Source: Sphingopyxis macrogoltabida
GTDB lineage: Bacteria > Pseudomonadota > Alphaproteobacteria > Sphingomonadales > Sphingomonadaceae
DNA length: 64,000 nt
Direction: 5' to 3'
NCBI RefSeq assembly: GCF_001314325.1
Contig: NZ_CP009429.1
Span: 2,046,501-2,110,500 of the forward strand
Part shown: piece by piece, positions 46,190 through 54,305 of the stretch
How the letters are laid out: every line of letters begins with the position of its first letter
Numbering within the stretch: position 1 is the first letter of the stretch
Made by a program: the position numbers and the translations under genes
The notes under the pieces: model-generated
What the model was told of the DNA's origin: nothing
Seen by the model: only the letters and a program-made list of their open reading frames with translations
The model's database searches: none

Positions 46190-47185
46190 ATGCCTTCACT
46201 TGCTACGCGCGTCGCCACACCGGCGCCGGGCCTTGCCGTCGCGCTCGTCGTCGCCGCGACCGCGACCTTCCTCTCCGAACATTATGACGCGCCGGTCATG
46301 CTCTATGCGCTGCTGCTCGGCATGGCGCTCAACTTCGTCACCGAAGCGCCGCGCGGCAAGGCGGGGATCGATTTCGCCGCCAAGGGGCTGATGCGGATCG
46401 GCGTCGCGCTGCTCGGCTTCCGGATCGGATGGGATCAGGTATCGGCGCTCGGTTGGGGGCCGGTGGTCATGGTCGTGACGCTCGTCGCGGCGACGATCCT
46501 GCTCTCGACATTCGCAGCGCGGGCAATGGGGTTCAACCCGTTGTTCGGCTTCCTGTCGGGCGGCGCGACCGCAATCTGCGGCGCCTCTGCCGCGATGGCG
46601 CTGTCGGCGGCGCTCCCCCCGAACGATCGGAAGGAGCAGGCGACCCTGTTCACCGTCATCGGCGTGTCGGCGTTGTCGACGACGGCCATGGTGATCTATC
46701 CGCTGATTACGCGCGCGCTCGGCCTTGACGATCACACCGCCGGCGTCTTCATCGGTGCGACGATCCACGACGTCGCGCAGGTCGTCGGCGCCGGCTACGC
46801 CATCTCGCCCGACGCTGGCGACACTGCGACGATCGTCAAGTTGCTGCGCGTTGCGATGCTGCTACCCGTCATCCTCGTCGCCGGGCAGATCAGTCGGCGT
46901 GCAGCCGGCGCTGCGGGCGGCGAGCGCCCGCCGTTATTGCCTTGGTTCGTCGTCGCCTTCGTCGCACTGGTCGCGCTGAACAGCCTCGTGACCTTGCCAA
47001 CAGCGCTCACCGATGCAGGAAACACCCTATCGCGCTGGTGCCTCGTCACCGCGATCGCAGCGATTGGAATGAAGACACGGCTCGGCGATCTGGTGCAGGT
47101 CGGCTGGAAGCCGGTCGCGCTGATGATCGGCGAAACCATCCTGCTCGCCGCGATGGTGCTCGGCTGGCTCACATTCGCTGAATGA
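46190..47185 (+). CDS. YeiH-family putative sulfate/anion exporter
   Basis: A 331-residue inner-membrane protein of the YeiH (UPF0324, putative sulfate exporter) family with about nine to ten membrane helices. The family core is visible: PRGKAGIDFAAKGLMRIGVALLGFRI, FGFLSGGATAICGASAAMALSAALP and VFIGATIHDVAQVVGAGYAIS. The sulfate-export label is a database inference, not proven. In a cluster with a TauD-type dioxygenase it hints that sulfite or sulfate might be a product to be expelled. It ends 95 bases before the TonB receptor. Confidence 0.88.
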   Translation: MPSLATRVATPAPGLAVALVVAATATFLSEHYDAPVMLYALLLGMALNFVTEAPRGKAGIDFAAKGLMRIGVALLGFRIGWDQVSALGWGPVVMVVTLVAATILLSTFAARAMGFNPLFGFLSGGATAICGASAAMALSAALPPNDRKEQATLFTVIGVSALSTTAMVIYPLITRALGLDDHTAGVFIGATIHDVAQVVGAGYAISPDAGDTATIVKLLRVAMLLPVILVAGQISRRAAGAAGGERPPLLPWFVVAFVALVALNSLVTLPTALTDAGNTLSRWCLVTAIAAIGMKTRLGDLVQVGWKPVALMIGETILLAAMVLGWLTFAE

Positions 47186-47206
47186 TGGCGCGCATTGCAA
47201 AAAACC

Positions 47207-47223
47207 TGTCGTGAAATGTGAAA
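47207..47223 (+). promoter_or_regulatory. Shared 17-base operator-like motif, copy 2 (before the TonB receptor)
   Basis: An exact copy of the 17 bases at 40871-40887, 57 bases before the receptor start codon and 21 bases after the YeiH stop. Just downstream, GGCGC-TGA-GCGCC followed by TTT (47229-47244) forms a small hairpin that could attenuate transcription. The placement mirrors copy 1 and implies joint control of the receptor and the operon. Confidence 0.65.
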
Positions 47224-47280
47224 TATCGGGCGCTGAGCGCCTTTAGCACCTCCTCAAAATACAATTGGGAGGAAGCCGAA

Positions 47281-49647
47281 ATGACCAACATCCGTCCGTA
47301 CCTCTGGGCGACGCCCTTTGCCCTTGCCACCGCGCTCGCGGCATCACCCGTCGCGGCGCAGGAAGCTACCGTCGACGATACCGCTACCGAGGATTTGGGG
47401 AACGTCATTGTCGTCACGGCACAGAAGCGTGCCGAGAATATCCAGGACGTGCCCATCTCGATCGCTGCGGTCAGCGGCGAGACGATGGAAACCGCGAATA
47501 TCCTGACCGTCATGGACCTCGGCCGGGTCGCGACCAATTTCCAGACGGTGCGTTCGTCGAACACCGGTTCGACGCGCATCGGTATTCGCGGCGTCGGCAG
47601 CCTCGCCAACACGCTGATCGAACCCAGCGTCGCGGTGTTCATGGACGGAGTCTATGTGCCGCGTTCGGGCGCGATCCTCGGCGCCTTCCTCGACATCGAT
47701 GGGGTCGAGGTGCTGCGCGGGCCGCAGGGAACGCTGTTCGGTCGCAACGCCAGCGTCGGCGCGCTGTCGATCCGCAGCGCGCTGCCGCGCAACGAATTTT
47801 CGGGCGAAGTGTCGGCCGAAGCCGGCTCGTTCGACCGTTACAAGCTGTCGGGCCATATCAACGTCCCGCTCGGCGAGAATGTCTCGGCGCGTGTTGCGGC
47901 GATGGGCCAATGGTATGAGGGGCCGTGGAAGAACGTCTTCGACGGCAAGACCTATGGCGGATCGGACGACGTCGCAGTGCGCGGGACGGTAAAGGCCGAG
48001 TTCGGCAATGTCGAATGGATCGTCCGCGGCGACTTCACGCGCCTAGACGGCGACGGCGTCGTCAATTTCGACTTCGACCCGGCTTCGGTGACGCCCGCGC
48101 GCCTCGCCTTCCTGCAGGCCGCCTTCAGCGGTGGCCCCGACACCAATTTGAACGACCGGGTGATGAACCAGTCGGTCGCTTCGGGGCTGGTCGACAAGAA
48201 TTGGGGCGTGTCGAGCACCGCCTCGCTCGACATCGCCGGCGGATCGACGCTGCGGCTGATCAACAGCTATCGCAAATGGACCAACGACCAGCTCGACGGC
48301 GACATCGTCTTCCTGCCCGTCCCGCTCGCGACGCGGCGTAGCCTGTTCGATTCAGGCAGCCAGAACCACGAGCTGCAGTTCATCTCGCCCGAACGCGAAT
48401 GGCTCGGCGGCCATTTCGATATGGTCGCGGGCGTTTACTATTTCGAAGAGAAATTCGCCCTCGGCGAACAGCTCAATATGGACACGCAATATTGCAATGT
48501 CCTCGTCCCCGCAGGGCCGGGCCGGGCCGCCTGCGCCGCCTATTATGCGAGCACCGGCGGCATCGCCGCGACCGATCAGGACGTGTATCAGAAGGTTCGC
48601 AGCATCGCCGCCTATGCACAGGGCAATGTCTATATCTCCGACGCGCTGACGCTGACGCTCGGCGGCCGCTGGACCAATGACCGCAAGCGCGGCAGTTATT
48701 CGCAGGTTTCGAGCCCCTTCACCCAGACGATCCGTGCGCCCGAGATGCTGACCTATCCGGGTCTTTCGGAAAGCCGCTTCACCTATCGCGTCAGCCTCAA
48801 CTACAAGCCAGCCGATGACGTGATGCTCTTCGCCACCCATTCGACCGGCTACAAGTCGGGCGGCTATAATTCGGGCGGCGGCGTGCCGTCGCTCTCGACC
48901 TTCGACCCGCAGGGCAATCTGATCTCGACGCGGCGCGTGTTCGACCGCGAAACGGTGAAGAATTACGATTTCGGCGTCAAATCGAGCTGGCTCGACCGCG
49001 CCCTGACCGCCAACCTCACCCTCTATCGCATGGACATTGCCGGCTTCCAGGATCGCGCCTTCGACGGGGTCAGCTTCGTCGTCCGCAACGCCGGCAACCT
49101 CCGCCAGCAGGGTTTCGAGCTCGATCTCGTCCTCGCGCCGAGCGATCGCTTCTCGGTCTCGGGCTCGCTCGCCTATCTCGACTCCAAATTCACCGATTTT
49201 GCCAACGCCTCGGGCCTGCCCGGCATCGGCGGCACGCAGGATCTGACCGGCAAGCCCAACAGCTTCTCGCCCGCCTGGTCGGGCAGCCTCGCGGCCGACT
49301 GGAACGGCGATATCGGATCGAGCGGCCTCTCTTGGGCCGCCAACGCGAATGTCGCCTTCGTGTCCGACCAATATGTCGGCACGGTCAACGACGCCAATCC
49401 GCAGTCGATTGCCGACGGCTATGCCGTTCTCGGCGCCCGCCTCGCGCTGAGCGGCCGCGACGACCGCTGGTCGCTCGCGATCTTCGCGCGCAACCTCACC
49501 AACACCCACTATCGCCCGCTGGCTGTCTATCAGCCGCTTGGTGCCGCGCTCGGCCTGAACAACGGCGCCTTCCCGGGGAGCACGGCGAACCGTATTCAGG
49601 CCAACGAGCCGAGGACCTACGGAATCAGCGGAACAATCCGGTTCTGA
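47281..49647 (+). CDS. TonB-dependent outer-membrane receptor
   Basis: A 788-residue TonB-dependent receptor. The signal peptide is about 1-26 (cut after SPVAA), followed by a TonB-box-like VIVVTAQKRAENIQDVPISI. The plug domain ends near VLRGPQGTLFGRNASVGALSIRSALP, then a 22-strand barrel ends with the terminal aromatic RTYGISGTIRF. Sphingomonads use such receptors for many organic substrates besides siderophores. The start at 47281 follows GGGAGGAAG; an earlier in-frame start would lack a signal sequence. It shares the 17-base motif with the upstream catabolic operon and is likely its uptake port. Confidence 0.93.
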   Translation: MTNIRPYLWATPFALATALAASPVAAQEATVDDTATEDLGNVIVVTAQKRAENIQDVPISIAAVSGETMETANILTVMDLGRVATNFQTVRSSNTGSTRIGIRGVGSLANTLIEPSVAVFMDGVYVPRSGAILGAFLDIDGVEVLRGPQGTLFGRNASVGALSIRSALPRNEFSGEVSAEAGSFDRYKLSGHINVPLGENVSARVAAMGQWYEGPWKNVFDGKTYGGSDDVAVRGTVKAEFGNVEWIVRGDFTRLDGDGVVNFDFDPASVTPARLAFLQAAFSGGPDTNLNDRVMNQSVASGLVDKNWGVSSTASLDIAGGSTLRLINSYRKWTNDQLDGDIVFLPVPLATRRSLFDSGSQNHELQFISPEREWLGGHFDMVAGVYYFEEKFALGEQLNMDTQYCNVLVPAGPGRAACAAYYASTGGIAATDQDVYQKVRSIAAYAQGNVYISDALTLTLGGRWTNDRKRGSYSQVSSPFTQTIRAPEMLTYPGLSESRFTYRVSLNYKPADDVMLFATHSTGYKSGGYNSGGGVPSLSTFDPQGNLISTRRVFDRETVKNYDFGVKSSWLDRALTANLTLYRMDIAGFQDRAFDGVSFVVRNAGNLRQQGFELDLVLAPSDRFSVSGSLAYLDSKFTDFANASGLPGIGGTQDLTGKPNSFSPAWSGSLAADWNGDIGSSGLSWAANANVAFVSDQYVGTVNDANPQSIADGYAVLGARLALSGRDDRWSLAIFARNLTNTHYRPLAVYQPLGAALGLNNGAFPGSTANRIQANEPRTYGISGTIRF

Positions 49648-49656
49648 TCATATCAT

Positions 49657-49687
49657 GGCGACGCGGCTTCTTCCGAAGCCCGTCGCC
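49657..49687 (+). terminator. Hairpin after the TonB receptor gene
   Basis: GGCGACG-C-GGCTTC pairs with GAAGCC-CGTCGCC around the loop TTCC with one bulged C, giving 13 base pairs. It begins nine bases after the stop. There is no T-tract, so it may protect the 3' end or act with Rho. Confidence 0.5.
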
Positions 49688-49814
49688 GTCTGGCCGGTTA
49701 GAGGCTGTTCGCTTTTGTTAGCCTGTTTCGTCAAGCGGACAGTCGAAGCGCAGATTATGTCGCCAACGACAAAGCCTCTGGCAGATTTGTGCGCTGCAAC
49801 GTAAAGGCGCGGTC

Positions 49815-50396
49815 ATGAGGATCGCGATTATCGATACCAGCGCAGGACGAGCGGCCGTCATATCCGACGGTTTGCGCGAAGCGGGACTCGACGATCTCGT
49901 ACTGGTCGACACAACCAGACCCCTTGTTGCGCAAATTGAAGCAGCGACGCCCGACGTCGTGCTGATCAACCTCGAAAACCCGAGCCGCGACCTGCTCGAG
50001 GATTTCTTTGCCATGTCGCGCGCGCTCGCGCGGCCGATCGCGATGTTCGTCGACCAGAGCGATGCCGAGGCCACCGGCGCAGCGATCGACGCCGGCGTAT
50101 CGGCGTACGTTGTCGACGGCCTGTCAAAGCAGCGGATCAAACCGGTGATCGAACTCGCGGTCCGCCGCTTCCAGGCCTTCTCACGCCTCCAGCGCGAACT
50201 CGACGACGCCAAGACCGCGCTCGCCGAACGCGCGGTCATCGACAAGGCGAAGGCGATCCTGATGAAACGCCGCCAGATCGACGAACCCGAGGCTTATGCC
50301 CTGCTCCGCGGGCAGGCGATGCGCACCAACCGCCGGATTTCGGAAATTGCCGAGGCGATCGTGACCAGCGAAGCGCTGATGGGAGACATGGAATGA
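49815..50396 (+). CDS. nasT: NasT-type ANTAR antitermination regulator
   Basis: A 193-residue RNA-binding response-regulator-like protein. A receiver-like domain (1-118) is followed by a coiled coil and the ANTAR domain (about 125-185, ERAVIDKAKAILMKRRQIDEPEAYALLRGQAMRTNRRISEIAEAIV). The usual phospho-acceptor position reads Asn52 (VVLINLENPSRD), fitting a regulator controlled by NasS binding and not by phosphorylation. ANTAR binds paired hexaloop hairpins to prevent termination. Such hairpins lie before the transporter gene at 51722-51804. nasS overlaps its stop by four bases. Confidence 0.92.
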   Translation: MRIAIIDTSAGRAAVISDGLREAGLDDLVLVDTTRPLVAQIEAATPDVVLINLENPSRDLLEDFFAMSRALARPIAMFVDQSDAEATGAAIDAGVSAYVVDGLSKQRIKPVIELAVRRFQAFSRLQRELDDAKTALAERAVIDKAKAILMKRRQIDEPEAYALLRGQAMRTNRRISEIAEAIVTSEALMGDME

Positions 50397-51604
50397 CCGC
50401 CGAGAGCTTCCGCATCGGTTTCCTGCCGCTCGTCGACGCGGCGCTGCCCATCCTCGCGCACGAACTGGGTTTCGCCAAAGCAGAGGGCATCAAACTCGAA
50501 CTCGTCCGTGACATGACCTGGGCGACGGTCCGCGACCGGCTGCTCTATGGCCACACCGATGCCGCGCACATGATCGCGCCGCTGACCATCGCGACCACGC
50601 TCGGACGCGACCGGCCGGCCGTTCCGCTGGCGGTTCCCTTTGTGCTCGGGCTTAACGGCAATGCCGTCACCTTCTCAGCGAAACTTGCGGCGGAGACTGG
50701 TCTTGCCGACGGGCTGGGCGATCCCGTCAAGATCGGCACTGCACTGAAGCTCATCGCCGACGCCCGGCTGGCCGTGGGCAAGCGGCTGCGTTTCGGTGTC
50801 GTCCATCGTTACTCCAGTCACAATTACATGCTGCGCTATTGGTTGGCGGGCGTCGGCATTCGCCCCGATCAGGATATCGAAATCGTCGTCACCAGTCCCC
50901 CCTTCGCCGCCGATGCGCTCGCCGCAGGCGAGGTCGACGGCATCTGCGTCGGCGAGCCGTGGAACTCGATTGCAGTGGATAGCGGCGTCGGCCACATCGC
51001 ACTTGCGACCGCCCAAATCTGGCGCCGCGGCGTCGAGAAAGTGCTCACGATGCGGGCGACCGCACTCGAAGAGCGCCGTGGCGAGGTCGAAGCGTTGGTG
51101 CGCTCCCTGCATTCCGCCGCCGCACATTTTGTCGAACCCGGCGTGGCCGAGGAAAGCGCCGACATACTGGCGCGGCCCGAGTATCTCGATGCGCCGCGCG
51201 ATGCGGTGTTGCGCGCGATCACCGACCGCATCCGGCTTGTTCCCGGCGGCGAGCCGATCCACTACCCCGACTTCATGTTCCAGTATCGCGAGGCCGCGAA
51301 TTTTCCGTGGCGCAGCCAGGCCGCGTGGCTCTACTCGCAGATGGTCCGCTGGGACTATATGGCGTTCGACGACGACGCAGCCGCCGCGGCCAGCAATGTC
51401 TTCCGTCCGGATGTCTACCGCGCCGCGCTTGCCGGCTCCGGCGCCCCCCTGCCCGGCGCCTCGTCGAAGCTCGAAGGCGGCCTCGACGAGCCGATCGGCG
51501 CGGGTTCGACACAGGGCCGCCTGACGCTCGGTAGCGACCGTTTTTTCGACGGCCGCGCTTTCGATCCCGACGACATTCAAGGCTATCTGGCTGGAATCGA
51601 ATGA
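50393..51604 (+). CDS. nasS: NasS-type nitrate sensor (NrtA-like binding protein, cytoplasmic)
   Basis: A 403-residue NrtA/NasS-family nitrate-binding protein. It starts directly with the mature fold (FRIGFLPLVDAALPILAHELGFAKAEGIKLELVRDMTWATVRDRLLYG) and has no signal peptide or Tat motif. It is therefore the cytoplasmic sensor NasS and not the periplasmic NrtA. In Azotobacter, Paracoccus and Bradyrhizobium NasS holds NasT until nitrate or nitrite binds. The four-base overlap with nasT supports this pairing, and no nitrate ABC permease is present. Confidence 0.9.
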   Translation: MTAESFRIGFLPLVDAALPILAHELGFAKAEGIKLELVRDMTWATVRDRLLYGHTDAAHMIAPLTIATTLGRDRPAVPLAVPFVLGLNGNAVTFSAKLAAETGLADGLGDPVKIGTALKLIADARLAVGKRLRFGVVHRYSSHNYMLRYWLAGVGIRPDQDIEIVVTSPPFAADALAAGEVDGICVGEPWNSIAVDSGVGHIALATAQIWRRGVEKVLTMRATALEERRGEVEALVRSLHSAAAHFVEPGVAEESADILARPEYLDAPRDAVLRAITDRIRLVPGGEPIHYPDFMFQYREAANFPWRSQAAWLYSQMVRWDYMAFDDDAAAAASNVFRPDVYRAALAGSGAPLPGASSKLEGGLDEPIGAGSTQGRLTLGSDRFFDGRAFDPDDIQGYLAGIE

Positions 51605-51721
51605 TTTTCCGTTCCGCGCCAAATTTATGCTGCACCTGCGAAATAACGCCTTGCGGCGAAGGGGCGAATCAGGCAGGTTAAGACCACTCGGCATGACTGC
51701 CGGGGCAGGATAAAGCGGCGA

Positions 51722-51804
51722 CGGCTCCAACGAGGGGGCCGGTCCGCGAGGCGGGTGGGAAGCCTTTTCCCACATTCCGACATGGCAATGAAGCCGTCAG
51801 GATG
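51722..51804 (+). promoter_or_regulatory. ANTAR-type tandem hairpin leader (NasT target)
   Basis: Hairpin P1 (51722-51741) has a seven-pair stem and the hexaloop AACGAG. Hairpin P2 (51773-51804) has a longer stem with a bulge and the hexaloop AATGAA. Both loops carry A at position 1 and G at position 4, the signature recognised by ANTAR domains. A further hairpin (51755-51773) lies between them. A terminator follows at 51815, so NasT binding should allow read-through into the nitrate operon. Confidence 0.75.
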
Positions 51805-51814
51805 CGCCCGCATG

Positions 51815-51837
51815 GCCGCCGTCCTGGCGGCTTTTTT
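51815..51837 (+). terminator. Intrinsic terminator in the nitrate operon leader (attenuator)
   Basis: GCCGCC (51815-51820) pairs with GGCGGC (51826-51831) around GTCCT, followed by six T. It lies 28 bases before the transporter start and directly after the ANTAR hairpins. Bases in the 3' arm of P2 can pair with the terminator region (CAGGAT with GTCCTG), offering a switch between the two folds. Confidence 0.8.
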
Positions 51838-51864
51838 ATTGCCCGTCGCACAAGGGGACGGACG

Positions 51865-53100
51865 ATGACGACAGCAAGCGGAGCAGCCGGCACGGCGCCC
51901 GGATCGGGTTTCTGGAACAGCGGGCATTGGCCGACGCTGGTGGCGGCCTTTCTCTATTTCGACCTCGCCTTCATGGTGTGGGTGATCCTCGGGCCGCTGG
52001 CGCCCGCGATTTCGGAAGACCTGGGCCTGACCCCGGCGCAGAAGGGGTTGATGGTCGCAGTGCCGACGCTAGCGGGCGCGGTGCTACGCGTCGTGAACGG
52101 CCTGCTTGTCGATCGTATCGGACCAAAGCGGTCAGGCGCGATCAGCCAGCTTGTCGTCATCGCCGGACTGTTCACGGCGTGGCTCGTGGGGGTGCACAGT
52201 TTCGCGGGAACGCTCGCGCTCGGCGTGATCCTCGGCTTCGCGGGCGCGAGCTTCGCGATCGCGCTGCCGCTCGCGAGCCGCTGGTATCCGCCCGAGCATC
52301 AGGGCAAGGCAATGGGGCTTGCCGGCATGGGCAATTCGGGCACCGTACTCGCCGCGCTCTTCGCCCCCGGCCTCGCCAAGCTGTTCGGGTGGAACGCCGT
52401 GCTCGGCCTCGCGTGCATCCCGCTGACGATCGTCTTCTTCGTCTATCTCGCGATGGCGAAAGACGCACCCAATGCGCCCGCGCCGAAAAAGCTGATCGAC
52501 TATTTCGAGCCGCTCAAGACCGCCGACGCGTGGTGGCTGATGGCCTTCTACGCGGTGACCTTCGGCGGCTTCGTCGGGCTCGCCGCCTCGCTGCCGATCT
52601 ATTTCACCGATCAGTTCCACCTGACCCCGGTGATGGCAGGCTATTGCACCGCAGCGTGCGTGTTCGCGGGGTCGCTGGTGCGGCCGATGGGCGGCGCGCT
52701 CGCCGACCGCATCGGCGGCGTGAAGGCGCTGATGATGGTGTTCGTCGTCGCCGCGCTGGCGCTCGCCGGAGTGCCGCAGGCGGCAAACCTGCCTGCCGCA
52801 CTCGGCCTGTTCGTGATCGCGATGCTCGCGCTCGGCACCGGTAACGGTTCGGTGTTCCAGCTCGTGCCGCAGCGCTTTTCGGCCGAGATCGGCGTGATGA
52901 CCGGGCTCGTCGGTATGGCGGGCGGCGTCGGCGGCTTCTACCTCGCCTCCTCGCTCGGCTTCGCCAAGCAGTGGAGCGGCAGCTTCGGCCCCGGTTTTTA
53001 CATTTTCGCGGGTCTCGCGGTCGTTGCGCTGGTCGGACTGCTCTTCGTGAAAGGCCAGTGGCGCGCGACTTGGGGCGCAGCCGAAGGCGTGCGGATCTAA
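51865..53100 (+). CDS. Nitrate/nitrite transporter, NarK/NasA (NNP) family
   Basis: A 411-residue major facilitator of the nitrate-nitrite porter family with 12 membrane helices. The two nitrate signatures are present: GLAGMGNSGTVLAALFAPGLAK in the first half and ALGTGNGSVFQLVPQRF in the second, with the substrate-binding Arg expected in VPTLAGAVLRVVNG. It imports nitrate, possibly exchanging nitrite. ATG at 51865 has a GGGGACGGACG ribosome site and comes after the NasT-controlled attenuator. The porin gene begins two bases after its stop. Confidence 0.94.
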   Translation: MTTASGAAGTAPGSGFWNSGHWPTLVAAFLYFDLAFMVWVILGPLAPAISEDLGLTPAQKGLMVAVPTLAGAVLRVVNGLLVDRIGPKRSGAISQLVVIAGLFTAWLVGVHSFAGTLALGVILGFAGASFAIALPLASRWYPPEHQGKAMGLAGMGNSGTVLAALFAPGLAKLFGWNAVLGLACIPLTIVFFVYLAMAKDAPNAPAPKKLIDYFEPLKTADAWWLMAFYAVTFGGFVGLAASLPIYFTDQFHLTPVMAGYCTAACVFAGSLVRPMGGALADRIGGVKALMMVFVVAALALAGVPQAANLPAALGLFVIAMLALGTGNGSVFQLVPQRFSAEIGVMTGLVGMAGGVGGFYLASSLGFAKQWSGSFGPGFYIFAGLAVVALVGLLFVKGQWRATWGAAEGVRI

Positions 53101-53102
53101 CC

Positions 53103-54305
53103 ATGACCCGCACCCTTATGATCTTGCTGGCGCTTGCGCCGGCCGGGGCGGCGCACGCCCAGGACGTCACCCTCAAGCCGCTCGGCGAAGCCCGGCTGCG
53201 TTACGAAACGGTCGAGCAGGACGGCCTTCCCTTGGACGCCGACGCCCTGACCCTGCGCGTTCGCGCCGGGGTCGAGACCAAGGCCGGGCGCTGGTCGGCG
53301 CTCGTCGAAGGGCAGGGTAGTCTTGCCATCGCCGACGATTATTTCGACGGGCTCGGCGGCGCCGCAACTCGCCCGCTGGTCGCCGATCCCGACAACATCG
53401 CCCTCGCCCGCGCCCAGCTCCGCTACGCATCGCCCGCTTTCGCGGTGACCGCGGGCCGCCAGCGCCTCGCCTATGACGACGAGCGTTTCGTCGGCAGTGT
53501 CGGCTTTCGCCAGAACGGCCAGAGCTTCGACGCCGTCCGCGCCGAGATCACCCCGGCGAAGGGCGTCAAGGCCGATATCGCCTATGCGTGGAGCGTCCGC
53601 ACCATCTGGGGTATCGACGGCGTGGGCGCACGGCCGCATGCCGTTTCGGGGGACAATGTCTTCGCCAATCTCGGCGTGGCGACGCCCGTCGGCAAGGTCG
53701 CCGCCTTCGCCTATCTCGTCGATCAGGACGAGGCCGCCGTGCAGGGCTTCCGCATGTCGAGCCAGAGCTATGGCGTGCGGCTCGAGGGAACCCGACCGGT
53801 CGGCAAAGCCAAGATCACCTGGCAACTGAGCTATGCGCGCCAATCGGACTGGCACCGCAACCCCAATGACTATGCCGCCGACTATTCGCTCGCCGATGTC
53901 GCAGTTGACTTTGGCGGCCCCCGGGTCGGCGCCGGGTACGAGATACTCGGCGCCGACAACGGAGGCGCGCTCACCAGCTTCCAGACTCCGCTCGCCACCG
54001 GGTTCAAATTCCAGGGCTGGGCGGACAAGTTCCTGACCACCCCGCCCGACGGCATGCGCGACCTCTATGCGAGCGCCGGCTGGGGCTGGAAGGCGGTCGG
54101 CCCTCTCAACGCTGTCACACTGCAGGCAGTGTACCACAACTATCGCAGCGACCGCGCGAGCCGCGCCTACGGCGACGAGATCGACCTGCTAGCCAGCGCC
54201 AAGCTCGGCAAGGTCACCGCATCGGCGCGCTACGCGCATTACGACGCGGACACTTTCGCCACCGACACCGACAAATTCTGGCTGCAACTGGACTGGACGC
54301 TCTGA
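53103..54305 (+). CDS. Alginate-export-family outer-membrane porin
   Basis: A 400-residue outer-membrane beta-barrel. The signal peptide is 1-19 (MTRTLMILLALAPAGAAHA). The barrel begins DVTLKPLGEARLRYETVEQDGLPLDADALTLRVRAGVETKAGRWSALVEGQ and ends with the aromatic-rich strand DKFWLQLDWTL. Family members (AlgE-like, Alginate_exp) often sit in sphingomonad nitrate operons, where they are presumed to let nitrate through the outer membrane. The stop overlaps the nirB start (TGATG), supporting a single transcript. Confidence 0.87.
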   Translation: MTRTLMILLALAPAGAAHAQDVTLKPLGEARLRYETVEQDGLPLDADALTLRVRAGVETKAGRWSALVEGQGSLAIADDYFDGLGGAATRPLVADPDNIALARAQLRYASPAFAVTAGRQRLAYDDERFVGSVGFRQNGQSFDAVRAEITPAKGVKADIAYAWSVRTIWGIDGVGARPHAVSGDNVFANLGVATPVGKVAAFAYLVDQDEAAVQGFRMSSQSYGVRLEGTRPVGKAKITWQLSYARQSDWHRNPNDYAADYSLADVAVDFGGPRVGAGYEILGADNGGALTSFQTPLATGFKFQGWADKFLTTPPDGMRDLYASAGWGWKAVGPLNAVTLQAVYHNYRSDRASRAYGDEIDLLASAKLGKVTASARYAHYDADTFATDTDKFWLQLDWTL

